Part shown: one piece after another, positions 1 to 8,373 of the stretch | Position numbering within the stretch: position 1 is the stretch's first letter | Layout: each line of letters starts with the position of its first letter | From: Faucicola tetraodonis | Lineage (GTDB): Bacteria > Pseudomonadota > Gammaproteobacteria > Pseudomonadales > Moraxellaceae | DNA length: 64,000 bases | Assembly (NCBI GenBank): GCA_032017425.1 | Contig: DALZPW010000007.1 | Strand: one strand, 5' to 3' | Translations under genes and position numbers: made by a program | Notes under the pieces: generated by a model | The model's input: the letters and a program-made list of their open reading frames with translations, nothing else | Databases searched by the model: none | Told to the model about the DNA's origin: nothing

Positions 1-442
1 CTATTCTTCTACTTTATGTGGATTTGTGGTAGTTTTTAATTTCTTTTACTATATATTATGAAATTAAAATGTAACTTAATATGACAATGCTGTGGTAATT
101 TTCTTTCTACTTAAAAACAATGCGCTATGACTTATTAGTTAGCTGATGACTTAGCGAATTATTATTGAAAAATGATACATTAGCGAAATGAGGCAGATTG
201 TTATGTTATAGGAATTTATCAGATAATGCCTTTTTAATCAGTTACCCAAAGCTTTAATCATAGTTGGCAAACTTGCCTAATACATATAACGCTATGCGGC
301 TGCAAAATTAGCTGATAAAATGTAAATAATGTTTAACAATGCTGTATGATATTGTTATCGAAGTGTAAGATTTTCTTTTTAAGATTTACCTTTTTATTAC
401 CTTTTTAATCGTTACCCTATGGATGGATTTTTGGAGTGATAT
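1..442. other. AT-rich intergenic region upstream of ABC transporter operon
   Basis: No gene is supported here on either strand. The stretch is AT-rich and must hold the promoter of the transporter operon. A TATGAT box at 345-350 is a possible -10 element, but I see no convincing -35 at the right distance. A GGAGTG ribosome-binding site at 433-438 precedes the first gene. I saw no recognisable riboswitch fold. Confidence 0.5.
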
Positions 443-1510
443 ATGTTGAACGCTACATTTGGTGTTTCTCGTTTGACCAAAGCAATGATGCTAGGTGGAA
501 TTTGTATGGCAAGCCTGATGGGCTGCAGCCAATCTAACAATAAAACAGCTGATGCCAGTACTGCAAGCACAGCAAGTGCAACGACAGCTGCGTCAGGCGA
601 TACCAAATCTGTTGCTATCACGGCAATCGTTGAGCACCCAGCATTAGATGCCGTTCGTCAAGGTGTGATTGAAGAGCTTGGCAACGAAGGCTTTAAAGAA
701 GGTCAAAACCTAAAAGTAAATTTCCAATCAGCCCAAGGCAATACGGCGACTGCCGGTCAAATTGCCAAACAATTTGCTGCGGATAAACCCGATGCCATCG
801 TTGCTATTGCTACCCCATCGGCGCAATCCGTCATTGCAGCGACCAACTCAATTCCTGTTATCTTCTCTGCGGTTACCGACCCTGTCGAAGCGAAACTGAT
901 AAAATCTTGGGAAGCCTCTGGCACCAACGTGACAGGCGCATCAGACATGTTGCCACTTGAGCCACAGATTGAGCTGATGAAAAAAGTCGTACCAAATCTC
1001 AAATCAGTCGGCTATGTATACAGCCCAGGGGAAGTCAACTCAACGGTGGTACTCAAAGCGCTTGAAACAAAATTTAAACCGATGGGTATCAACATCGTTG
1101 CGGCACCTGCACAGCGCACTACCGATATTCCCCAAGCCACTCGCGGTCTACAAGGTAAAGTTCAGCTCATCTATACCTCACTTGACAACAACGTGGTATC
1201 CGCTTATGAGTCGCTTTACCAAGCGGCTAAAGAAATCAAAGTACCCCTAGTGGCGTCCGATACTGACTCCGTTGCACGTGGTGCAGTCGCAGCAATGGGT
1301 ATAAACTACAAAGACTTAGGCATCGAAACAGGTAAAATCGTTGGACGCGTCCTAAAAGGCGAAAAACCAGGTACCATCAAGCCTATCACTATGAATAAGC
1401 TTGACTTATACCTTAGTCCAAAACACGCGCAAGAAGTCGGTATTACGCTGCCACAAGATTTAATTAGTCAGGCAGCCGAAGTAGAGCCTGCACCAAAAGC
1501 TAAACAATAA
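443..1510 (+). CDS. ABC transporter substrate-binding lipoprotein (PF04392 type)
   Basis: This is the periplasmic binding component of an ABC importer. The N-terminus is a lipoprotein signal peptide: basic start, hydrophobic stretch, lipobox L-M-G-C with the acylated cysteine at residue 28, then a Ser/Thr/Ala-rich linker to about residue 52. The mature part (355 aa in total) has the look of the ABC_sub_bind family: an A-V-R-Q-G helix, the A-D-K-P-D-A-I-V strand and the F-S-A-V-T-D-P motif. Family members bind small ligands such as tryptophan in streptococci (TrpX); the ligand cannot be read from sequence. A GGAGTG site 4 nt before the ATG supports the start. The permease and ATPase genes follow on the same strand, so the three form one transporter. 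Confidence 0.85.
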   Translation: MLNATFGVSRLTKAMMLGGICMASLMGCSQSNNKTADASTASTASATTAASGDTKSVAITAIVEHPALDAVRQGVIEELGNEGFKEGQNLKVNFQSAQGNTATAGQIAKQFAADKPDAIVAIATPSAQSVIAATNSIPVIFSAVTDPVEAKLIKSWEASGTNVTGASDMLPLEPQIELMKKVVPNLKSVGYVYSPGEVNSTVVLKALETKFKPMGINIVAAPAQRTTDIPQATRGLQGKVQLIYTSLDNNVVSAYESLYQAAKEIKVPLVASDTDSVARGAVAAMGINYKDLGIETGKIVGRVLKGEKPGTIKPITMNKLDLYLSPKHAQEVGITLPQDLISQAAEVEPAPKAKQ

Positions 1511-1640
1511 ATCTTTTGTTAGTTTTAGCTGTTTTAATGTGATTGTAAATTTAATTTCCCAGTGGCAACTAAAGTTTCAAAGCGCGTATTTGTACTTTAG
1601 TCGCATTACGCTTAATGCCACTTGGTTTACCTTAACACCT

Positions 1641-1678
1641 GACTGCTTGTTGAATTAACAAGCGGTCTTTACTTTTTT
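1641..1678 (+). terminator. Attenuator-like hairpin between binding protein and permease genes
   Basis: An 11-bp stem with one G-T pair (arms 1641-1651 and 1657-1667, loop GAATT) is followed by a T-rich stretch ending about 13 nt before the permease ATG. A second inverted repeat lies upstream (ACTAAAGT 1568-1575, ACTTTAGT 1594-1601). Partial termination after the binding-protein gene is a common way to make more binding protein than permease; that role is inferred. Confidence 0.55.
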
Positions 1679-1690
1679 GTGTGAACAGTT

Positions 1691-2596
1691 ATGTCGTTAC
1701 TTGCTTTATTTGGTGCCCTAGAAAGTGGTCTAATCTATGCGTTAGTGGCTTTGGGCGTATACATTTCATTTCGGGTGTTAGATTTTCCAGATTTGACCGC
1801 GGATGGTAGTTTTCCCTTAGGCGGTGCTGTCGCAGGTGTGGCAATCATCGCGGATGTCAACCCTTGGCTGGCGTGTATCTTTGGTATGCTTGCTGGGGGT
1901 GTTGCAGGTTTGGTAACGGCTTGGCTACATGTCAAACTTGGTATTTTACAGTTGCTCTCCAGTATTTTAGTCATGGTCGCGCTGTATGCCGTCAATCTAC
2001 GTATTATGCAAGCGCCAAACTTGGCATTGCTCGGTGAGCCAACAATATTTGGCGAACTGGTGACTGATAGTAACGGCTATTGGATGCGCTGTGTGGTGAT
2101 TGGTGGTGTGGTGATTGCTGCCAAATTATTCCTAGACTGGTTTTTTAGTACTGAGATGGGCTTGGCAATGCGGGCAACTGGCTCTAACCTTAGAATGTCA
2201 CAAGCTCAAGGGATTGCTACCTCTCGTAGTATTTTGTTAGGTATGGCGATTTCTAACGGGCTGATTGCGCTTGCTGGTGCGATTTTTGTGCAAACCCAAG
2301 GCGGTGCCGATATTTCTATTGGTGTTGGCACCATTGTGATTGGTCTTGCTGCCGTTATCATTGGTGAAACCATCATTCCTGCCAAAAAAATGCTGTGGAT
2401 TACCCTATCTGCTATTGTCGGGGCGATTCTTTATAAATTCTTTATCCAAATTGCGTTGTCAAATGATACCTTACGTGCGATTGGTTTTGGTCCTCAAGAT
2501 GTTAACTTAGTCACCGCACTACTAGTGGTGATTGCTTTAATCCTACCAAAAATCAAATCAAAAATTTTGAGCAATCGCCATAAGCATGCCGCTTAA
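1691..2596 (+). CDS. ABC transporter permease (BPD_transp_2 family)
   Basis: Inner-membrane permease of the importer. The 301 aa protein is almost wholly hydrophobic, with about 8-9 membrane segments, and ends in a short basic tail. The segment D-F-P-D-L-T-A-D-G-S-F-P-L-G-G near residue 30 and G-L-A-M-R-A-T-G-S-N around residue 155 are typical of the permeases that partner PF04392 binding proteins. No strong ribosome-binding site precedes the ATG, and an attenuator-like hairpin sits just upstream, so its expression is probably set below that of the binding protein. The ATPase gene follows after 72 bp. Confidence 0.85.
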   Translation: MSLLALFGALESGLIYALVALGVYISFRVLDFPDLTADGSFPLGGAVAGVAIIADVNPWLACIFGMLAGGVAGLVTAWLHVKLGILQLLSSILVMVALYAVNLRIMQAPNLALLGEPTIFGELVTDSNGYWMRCVVIGGVVIAAKLFLDWFFSTEMGLAMRATGSNLRMSQAQGIATSRSILLGMAISNGLIALAGAIFVQTQGGADISIGVGTIVIGLAAVIIGETIIPAKKMLWITLSAIVGAILYKFFIQIALSNDTLRAIGFGPQDVNLVTALLVVIALILPKIKSKILSNRHKHAA

Positions 2597-2668
2597 CTTG
2601 GTATCAAATAGTTGATTTTAACTTTGGCACTTAACAACTTATAAAGTAAAGTAAAAGGACAATGCCTT

Positions 2669-3463
2669 ATGATGAACGCAGACAACCTACGATTGACCTT
2701 CAATCCTGGTACGCCCATTGAAAACCCTGCCTTACGTGGTATCAGCCTGCGTATTGAAGCGGGTGAATTTGTCACGGTCATTGGTACCAACGGCGCAGGT
2801 AAATCGACGTTTTTAAATGCCGTTGCCGGCACGATTCGGGTCGATAGCGGCAAAATTACCCTAAACAATATTGACGTGACCAAAAAATCCGCGCATCAGC
2901 GGGCACACTGGGTAGCACGCGTTTTCCAAGACCCAATGGCAGGTACTTGTGAAGCCTTAACCATTGAAGAAAACATGGCACTTGCTTACAAGCGTGGCGA
3001 ATCGCGTTTTTTAAAAGGCGCATTGAATCACAAAAACCGTGAAATTTTCCGTGAAAAACTGGCGATTTTAAAATTAGGGTTAGAGAATCGACTCACTGAC
3101 CGTATGGGTTTATTATCAGGCGGGCAACGCCAAGCGGTTAGCCTATTAATGGCATCCCTGCAGCCGTCGAAAATTTTACTACTCGATGAACACACGGCTG
3201 CCCTTGACCCAAAAACCGCCGCTTTCGTCTTGGAACTGACCGATAAAATCGTCCAAGAAAACAATCTCACCACCATGATGGTCACTCACTCCATGCAGCA
3301 AGCGCTCAATCACGGCACACGCACCATCATGCTACACCAAGGACAAGTGGTACTAGACGTATCAGGCGATGAACGCAAAGGCATGACTGTTCATGATTTA
3401 CTCAATATGTTTGAACGCACCCGCGGCGAAGTGGTAGAAGATGATAGCTTAATTTTGAGCTAA
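2669..3463 (+). CDS. ABC transporter ATP-binding protein
   Basis: Cytoplasmic ATPase of the same importer. Walker A is G-T-N-G-A-G-K-S-T at residues 39-47, the Q-loop is around Q87, the signature L-S-G-G-Q is at 149-153, and Walker B I-L-L-L-D-E is at 169-174, followed by a D-loop (A-A-L-D-P). Length (264 aa) is normal. The residue after the Walker B glutamate is histidine (D-E-H) rather than the common proline. An AAAAGGA site at 2653-2659 supports the ATG at 2669; a second ATG follows directly, so the start could be one codon later. The operon ends at the terminator at 3553-3580. Confidence 0.87.
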   Translation: MMNADNLRLTFNPGTPIENPALRGISLRIEAGEFVTVIGTNGAGKSTFLNAVAGTIRVDSGKITLNNIDVTKKSAHQRAHWVARVFQDPMAGTCEALTIEENMALAYKRGESRFLKGALNHKNREIFREKLAILKLGLENRLTDRMGLLSGGQRQAVSLLMASLQPSKILLLDEHTAALDPKTAAFVLELTDKIVQENNLTTMMVTHSMQQALNHGTRTIMLHQGQVVLDVSGDERKGMTVHDLLNMFERTRGEVVEDDSLILS

Positions 3464-3552
3464 TTTAACTGGGCCCAATCAAATACGGTGGGTTAAATGC
3501 GATGGGTTAAATAGAATAAGTTAAATAAACGCTAGCGTTTAACAAGATGAGG

Positions 3553-3580
3553 ATGGATAACATAAGTTATCCATTTTTTT
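3553..3580 (+). terminator. Intrinsic terminator of ABC transporter operon
   Basis: A perfect 9-bp stem (3553-3561 and 3566-3574), a 4-nt loop ATAA and a run of six T. Just upstream is a perfect 14-bp palindrome (AAACGCTAGCGTTT, 3527-3540) and three loose copies of GGGTTAAAT (about 3490-3528) of unknown role. Confidence 0.85.
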
Positions 3581-3691
3581 ACACACAGTGATAAATTAAT
3601 TCTTCATAATAACACTGGATAAGCAAGCAGTGACAATACTGCTATTTTCCCTAAATTTTAATTATAAAAAACAATATCCTTTGAGGTCACT

Positions 3692-4024
3692 ATGTTTGAT
3701 TTAAAATCACTTGTTACGAAAGCTGTCGAAGACAAAACGTTAAATGTCAATGAATACATCTTTATGCCAGAGCGCGTGGATATGATGGTAAAAGATGGAC
3801 GGTTAAGCTGTGTACTAAACACCAATGGTAAAGTTGATTTTATTTACCATAAAAATGGTATCACCGAAGTGCGTTCAGGTCTACGTAAAAGCCCGTTTAC
3901 CTCGTTTCGCAATGAGCTTCACTATGGCGTGTATGATGATGTGGTGGATGAAGTGATTGAAGCAGTTGAAAAAATCATTGGCAGTCAATCCAAATACTTT
4001 AATTTTGCCGCTGATGCAGAATAA
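3692..4024 (+). CDS. Hypothetical protein, 110 aa
   Basis: I do not recognise this family. The protein is 110 aa, soluble, has no signal peptide or membrane segment, and is acidic towards its C-terminus. It looks compact: an N-terminal helix, two predicted beta strands around D-G-R-L-S-C-V-L-N and K-V-D-F-I-Y-H, and a C-terminal helix (D-V-V-D-E-V-I-E-A-V-E-K-I-I). A TTTGAGGTCACT stretch places GAGG 8 nt before the ATG. It stands alone between the ABC operon terminator and its own terminator at 4039-4070, so it is its own transcription unit. The clear signals around it make it a real gene. Confidence 0.7.
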   Translation: MFDLKSLVTKAVEDKTLNVNEYIFMPERVDMMVKDGRLSCVLNTNGKVDFIYHKNGITEVRSGLRKSPFTSFRNELHYGVYDDVVDEVIEAVEKIIGSQSKYFNFAADAE

Positions 4025-4038
4025 AAAAGTCAATTATA

Positions 4039-4070
4039 AAAAGCTGAAACATTACTTTTCAGCTTTTTTT
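4039..4070 (+). terminator. Intrinsic terminator between hypothetical gene and radA
   Basis: An 11-bp stem (4039-4049 and 4057-4067) with a 7-nt loop followed by T residues. It lies between two convergent genes and could also slow transcripts from radA. Confidence 0.8.
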
Positions 4071-4100
4071 ATGTCTTTTATTTATAGATGATTCCTTTAT

Positions 4101-5498
4101 TTATAGATAATTAAAGGCGCTATCAATCGCATCGTCTAGTCGCTCAACCGCGATGATTTTGAGACCTTGATATTGCTCTAATTGCGTTTTGGGGGCATTG
4201 GCTTTGGGTACAATCGCATGGGTAAAGCCATGTTTCACCGCTTCTTTTAGACGCTCTTGACCATTGGGCACAGGTCTGATTTCACCCGACAAGCCCACTT
4301 CACCAAATACTGCCAGGGTATAAGGCAAAGGCTTTTCCTTGATACTAGACGCACAGGCCAATAAAACCGCCAAATCTGAGCCTGTTTCAAGCACCTTGAC
4401 CCCGCCTACCACATTGACATACACATCTTGCCCATTGGTTTGGATACCGCCATGACGGTGCATGACTGCCAGCAACATGGCTAAGCGCTGATAATCTAAA
4501 CCTAGTGCCATGCGCCTAGGTTGTCCTTGCGATTCATCCACCAGCGCTTGTACTTCAACCAGTAGCGGTCTGGTACCCTCACGGCTAACCATGACCACTG
4601 AGCCTGCAATCGGTTTATCATAGCGACTTAAAAATATCGCCGATGGATTTGCCACTTCTTTGAGTCCTGCATCTGTCATGGCAAAAATGCCCAGCTCGTT
4701 GACGGCACCAAAACGATTTTTCACCGCACGAATCATTCGAAAACGGCTGTCCGACTGTCCTTCAAAATACAGTACCGCATCTACCATATGTTCTAGCACG
4801 CGAGGGCCTGCCAGCGCCCCTTCTTTGGTCACATGCCCGACCAAAAATAACGCTGTACCCGTTTGCTTGGCATAGCGCGTCAGAATCGCTGCTGACTCAC
4901 GGATTTGACTGACCCCACCTGGCGCGGATTGGATGGCTTCGGTAAACAAAGTCTGAATTGAGTCAATGATGGCGACGGCTGGTTGCTCTTGGGTCAAGGC
5001 TTGGCAGATCATTTCAACATTGGTCTCTGCCAATACTTTTAAGTTGTTATTGGGTAGCCCCAAACGACTAGCCCGCATCGCCACCTGTGACAACGATTCT
5101 TCACCCGTGATGTACAGCGCACTGCCGGCTAGACTTTGATTTTCTGCCATGTGAATCGCCGTCTGAAGCAAGATAGTGGATTTGCCAATACCCGGATCAC
5201 CCCCAATCAGCACCACAGAACCTGCCACCAAGCCGCCGCCTAACACCCGATCAAACTCACCAACACCCGTTGGTAGCCTAGTATCGAGTGACATAGGCAC
5301 AGCATTAAGTGGCATGACGCTCGATTGTTCGCCTGCGTAGTTGCTAGCTTTTTTGGTGACAGGTTTATGATGTGGCATGCTGACCGTCGGCGCTTCGACA
5401 AGGCTATTCCATGCGCCACATTCGGCACACTGTCCCGACCATTTACCGAAGTTTGCGCCACATTGTTGGCACACGTAGGATGATTTTGATTTTGCCAT
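4101..5498 (-). CDS. radA: DNA repair protein RadA
   Basis: RadA is a RecA-like ATPase that helps process recombination intermediates and drives branch migration. The N-terminus has a C4 zinc finger (C-Q-Q-C and C-A-E-C). Next come Walker A G-G-D-P-G-I-G-K-S-T near residue 100, the RadA-specific K-N-R-F-G motif near 260, and a C-terminal Lon-protease-like domain. I chose the ATG at 5498 (M-A-K-S-K, like E. coli M-A-K-A), giving 465 aa; a TTG three codons upstream (5507) keeps the frame open but has no advantage. No strong ribosome-binding site is visible for either. The gene ends convergently with the 3692 gene. Confidence 0.93.
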   Translation of the reverse strand: MAKSKSSYVCQQCGANFGKWSGQCAECGAWNSLVEAPTVSMPHHKPVTKKASNYAGEQSSVMPLNAVPMSLDTRLPTGVGEFDRVLGGGLVAGSVVLIGGDPGIGKSTILLQTAIHMAENQSLAGSALYITGEESLSQVAMRASRLGLPNNNLKVLAETNVEMICQALTQEQPAVAIIDSIQTLFTEAIQSAPGGVSQIRESAAILTRYAKQTGTALFLVGHVTKEGALAGPRVLEHMVDAVLYFEGQSDSRFRMIRAVKNRFGAVNELGIFAMTDAGLKEVANPSAIFLSRYDKPIAGSVVMVSREGTRPLLVEVQALVDESQGQPRRMALGLDYQRLAMLLAVMHRHGGIQTNGQDVYVNVVGGVKVLETGSDLAVLLACASSIKEKPLPYTLAVFGEVGLSGEIRPVPNGQERLKEAVKHGFTHAIVPKANAPKTQLEQYQGLKIIAVERLDDAIDSAFNYL

Positions 5499-5682
5499 AG
5501 AGTCCAATTTGCAATGAAAAATTTAAAAATAAAGAAAAATTTAAAATAAAAAAACTTAAAGCGTATTGGTGGTGGTGAGAGGTATAAACTATGCAATGAA
5601 ATTAATACGATGACATTAATGCAATGAAATTAGGGATAGCGAGCTATGTTTGACACACAAATTTTGACCCGCAAGATTGCTG

Positions 5683-6120
5683 TTATTTGCGACTATATTT
5701 ATGGGCGACTAGGTCATAAATCCAGTAAAAAATAAACCCATATACCAAAATAAGTAAGGTCAACGAAATATCGAGCATAAACGCCTGCCACAGTCCAATA
5801 TTCATCACCCACATGACCAGTGGTAAGGTAAAGCCCAACAAGCCACCTTCAAACCCCACTATATGCAGTACCCGTAGCCATAGCGGACGAGCCAGTTTTT
5901 CACCGGTAAAAAATTTATCAAACAATAAATTATAAATAAATGTCCAAATCATGGCGATAAGCGAAATGCCAATCAGCAGCGCCAATATACTTGAGTTATG
6001 CTGCGATTCACTACCCGTAAAGCCAAAAAAGCTGAGTAATTTTACCCAGCCTAATGATAGCAGTATGGCGATTGTCTCAAATAAAATCGCTTGCCAGATG
6101 CGTGCTTTGGTGGTCATCAC
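5683..6120 (-). CDS. PACE-family multidrug/biocide efflux protein (AceI-like)
   Basis: Small inner-membrane protein of 145 aa with four membrane segments arranged as two tandem bacterial transmembrane pair (BTP) domains. It resembles Acinetobacter AceI: the conserved glutamate at residue 15 in membrane segment 1 (L-F-E), the W-T-F-I-Y-N-L-L-F-D motif ending the first pair, R-V-L-H-I-V-G-F-E-G-G-L-L in the second, and the final F-Y-W-I-Y-D. AceI exports chlorhexidine and, probably naturally, short diamines; the substrate here is an inference. It begins 21 bp after the lptB stop on the same strand, so it could be the last gene of the LPS operon. A repeated 14-bp word (5591-5604 and 5619-5632) lies downstream. 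Confidence 0.85.
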   Translation of the reverse strand: MMTTKARIWQAILFETIAILLSLGWVKLLSFFGFTGSESQHNSSILALLIGISLIAMIWTFIYNLLFDKFFTGEKLARPLWLRVLHIVGFEGGLLGFTLPLVMWVMNIGLWQAFMLDISLTLLILVYGFIFYWIYDLVAHKYSRK

Positions 6121-6141
6121 GTTTTGCCTTGAACAATCTTG

Positions 6142-6885
6142 CTAGACCATGAAGTTTTCACCCAAGTAGACCTTACGTACCAACTCATTGTCTAAAATAT
6201 GCTCTGGCGTGCCTGCCGCAATAATTTGTCCTTCACTGACAATATAAGCATGTTCACAGATAGCCAAAGTCTCACGCACGTTGTGATCGGTGATGAGCAC
6301 GCCGATGCCGCGCTGTTTGAGCTTAATAATCACCTCTTTGATATCGCCTACCGAAATCGGGTCAACCCCTGCAAAAGGCTCGTCAAGCAAAATAAACTTG
6401 GGATTTGAGGCAAGGCTGCGGGCAATCTCACAGCGTCTGCGCTCACCACCAGACACGCTCATTCCTAATGAGTGGCGCACATGACCCAAATTAAATTCCC
6501 CAATCAGCTGCTCAAGTTGCTGCTGCTGCCCCGCTTTATCCAAATCTGTGCGAGTCTGCAAAATCGATAAAATATTTTCTTCAACGGTTAATTTGCGAAA
6601 AATTGACGCTTCTTGTGGTAAGTAGCCAATGCCTGCTGCGGCGCGCTCGTGCATGGACAATGCCGACAAATCTTGATTGCCGAGCTGTATTTGCCCTTTG
6701 TCCATATTGACCAGACCAACGACCATATAAAAGCTGGTGGTCTTACCCGCCCCATTTGGACCGAGTAACCCAACCACTTGTCCTTGTTCTACCGAAAAAG
6801 ACACGTCTTTAACCACCCAACGCTTGCCATAGCGTTTGGCAAGGTGCTGCATGATTAGAGACTGGTTGGCTTGCGGTTGCGACAT
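6142..6885 (-). CDS. lptB: LPS export ABC transporter ATP-binding protein LptB
   Basis: ATPase of the LptB2FG complex that extracts lipopolysaccharide from the inner membrane. Walker A is G-P-N-G-A-G-K-T-T at 42-50, the signature is S-V-S-G-G-E-R-R-R near residue 140, and Walker B L-L-D-E-P-F-A-G-V-D-P near 162. Length of 247 aa fits the family. It follows lptA by 57 bp, and lptC, kdsC and kdsD lie further upstream on the same strand: the standard Kdo/LPS-export operon. An AGGA precedes the ATG. Confidence 0.95.
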   Translation of the reverse strand: MSQPQANQSLIMQHLAKRYGKRWVVKDVSFSVEQGQVVGLLGPNGAGKTTSFYMVVGLVNMDKGQIQLGNQDLSALSMHERAAAGIGYLPQEASIFRKLTVEENILSILQTRTDLDKAGQQQQLEQLIGEFNLGHVRHSLGMSVSGGERRRCEIARSLASNPKFILLDEPFAGVDPISVGDIKEVIIKLKQRGIGVLITDHNVRETLAICEHAYIVSEGQIIAAGTPEHILDNELVRKVYLGENFMV

Positions 6886-6942
6886 AATAAATCCTAGAAC
6901 TAAACAATGGCAATGAACAAAGCGAAAGCAAGTTAAAAAATA

Positions 6943-7482
6943 CTAGCGATTACGAACGCCCACACGGTTGCTCGCTTGTGGCGGAAATACCAGCTCAACA
7001 CGTTGGTTATTGCCTGCTTTTGCCTCAATATCACCCACTTTTAGACTGTAATGGATGACATTGCCAGAAAAACTACCGCCATTTTGGGTCAAACGCGCAT
7101 TACCCGTGAGGGTGACAAGCCCTGTTTTGACATTGTAATCAATTCGATTCGCCTGACCTTTCGCCAAGCCCTTCTCTTGTGTCACAATTTGTTGGATAGT
7201 GGCAGGACGCCCTGTTGCGACTGCACTTTCGATGGCGCGGGTTGGCGTCAAATTGACAGTTAAATTATCCGCCGCCATTTTGAGCGTGCCTTGGGTAATG
7301 GTGACGTTGCCTGTATAGCTTGTCACTCCAGAGCGCTCACTATACGTCGCTTTGTCTGCCAATAACCGAATCGGCTCATTGGCGTCTGATGGCAAGGCGT
7401 TTGCCACGTTCGATGCCGCAAGGATGCCAGCAACTAACACACCGCCAGCCATTATTAATTGTCGAGTCTTCACCACAATCAT
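6943..7482 (-). CDS. lptA: Periplasmic LPS-bridge protein LptA
   Basis: LptA forms the periplasmic bridge that carries lipopolysaccharide to the outer membrane. The protein has a signal peptide (M-I-V-V-K-T-R-Q then a hydrophobic core, cleavage likely after A-N-A) and an OstA-like beta-jellyroll from about residue 35 (repeated T-Y-T/S-G-N-V-T-I and L-T-G-N-A-R-L strands). I chose the ATG at 7482 (179 aa) because AAAAGG lies 6 nt upstream and the signal peptide then starts normally; an upstream in-frame ATG at 7518 would add 12 residues. Between lptC and lptB, as usual. Confidence 0.92.
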   Translation of the reverse strand: MIVVKTRQLIMAGGVLVAGILAASNVANALPSDANEPIRLLADKATYSERSGVTSYTGNVTITQGTLKMAADNLTVNLTPTRAIESAVATGRPATIQQIVTQEKGLAKGQANRIDYNVKTGLVTLTGNARLTQNGGSFSGNVIHYSLKVGDIEAKAGNNQRVELVFPPQASNRVGVRNR

Positions 7483-7635
7483 GTTAAACCTTTTATGTAA
7501 AAATTTTAAAATCAACAATATAGATTAAATTAGCACCGAAGTTAAAGATTTTTGATAGTCATTTAAATCCCGTCAACATCACAACTGAATTACTATCTTA
7601 ACAGTAGACACTCTACTCCATAGAGATAGGGTTAG

Positions 7636-8208
7636 CTACTGTGCAGGTTGAATCATCACACTCACTTGTCCGAAACCGTAATCACCCGTTGCCAAGTCAC
7701 CACTAAATTGTTTGGCATCAAACCGATTATTGCCATGGATAAAGGTCAGCGGTTCATTAGTCATTACTGTATTATTGACCAAATCACCCACAAAGTTTTT
7801 ACCTATCATTTTAACGGGCAAATTCGACATACTGGTATTTTGGGTGAGCAACGGAACGCTGGTTAAGGTCACGTTACCTATCAGTTTGGCAATCTGCTTA
7901 TTTTCATCCAACTGCGCTTGGTCTGCCACCAAGGTTACTTCACGCTCATTTTTTGGACGGATAACAATCTGTGGCTTGGACATCACGGCGGTATTGGCAT
8001 TTTGGTAATGGGTTACCTGCGCCGCTGTTAACTGATAGCCGACACTACCTGTTTCGGTCGTTTGTAGCGCTTTAATTTGCTCTGCTTGGTAATCAATATC
8101 GGTCGGTTTGAGTGATACTTGGGTCAAGCGAGCATCGTTTTGCGTATAAAAATAGGCCGATACGATAATAAATAATAAGCCTAAAATAAATAGCGTTTTT
8201 GTTGACAC
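7636..8208 (-). CDS. lptC: LPS export protein LptC
   Basis: Bitopic inner-membrane protein of the Lpt machine, which passes lipopolysaccharide from LptB2FG to LptA. One N-terminal membrane anchor (about residues 4-22) is followed by a periplasmic jellyroll domain with the strands P-Q-I-V-I-R-P and A-K-L-I-G-N-V-T-L. I prefer the GTG at 8208 (190 aa), because AGGTGG lies 5 nt before it; a GTG at 8217 would add three residues but overlaps that site. It is followed by lptA. The spacer upstream towards kdsC carries a 14-bp tandem repeat (8276-8361). Confidence 0.88.
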   Translation of the reverse strand: MSTKTLFILGLLFIIVSAYFYTQNDARLTQVSLKPTDIDYQAEQIKALQTTETGSVGYQLTAAQVTHYQNANTAVMSKPQIVIRPKNEREVTLVADQAQLDENKQIAKLIGNVTLTSVPLLTQNTSMSNLPVKMIGKNFVGDLVNNTVMTNEPLTFIHGNNRFDAKQFSGDLATGDYGFGQVSVMIQPAQ

Positions 8209-8275
8209 GATTGCCACCTAACATTGCCAAAAAATTTGATAAAAATGGACGTTACCACACTAAGCCGCATACGCC

Positions 8276-8361
8276 AAATCACTTAAAACAAATCACTTAA
8301 ACTAAACCACTTTCAAAAAAAATCACTTAGAACAAATCCCTTAGCATAAATCCCTTAAACC
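8276..8361. repeat. Degenerate 14-bp tandem repeat, six copies, between kdsC and lptC
   Basis: Six units resembling AAATCACTTAAAAC can be read at 8276-8289, 8290-8303, 8304-8317, 8320-8333, 8334-8347 and 8348-8361, with two extra bases before the fourth. The array fills most of the spacer between the kdsC stop and the lptC start inside the LPS operon. It is noncoding in both strands as far as I can see. Confidence 0.8.
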
Positions 8362-8373
8362 AAGTTATATGAC

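Noticed and set aside
5499..5507. TTG start for radA
   Set aside because: The ATG at 5498 gives the conserved M-A-K start, and the TTG has no better ribosome-binding site.
8276..8361. CRISPR-like array
   Set aside because: The units are adjacent and degenerate, with no unique spacers and no cas genes.
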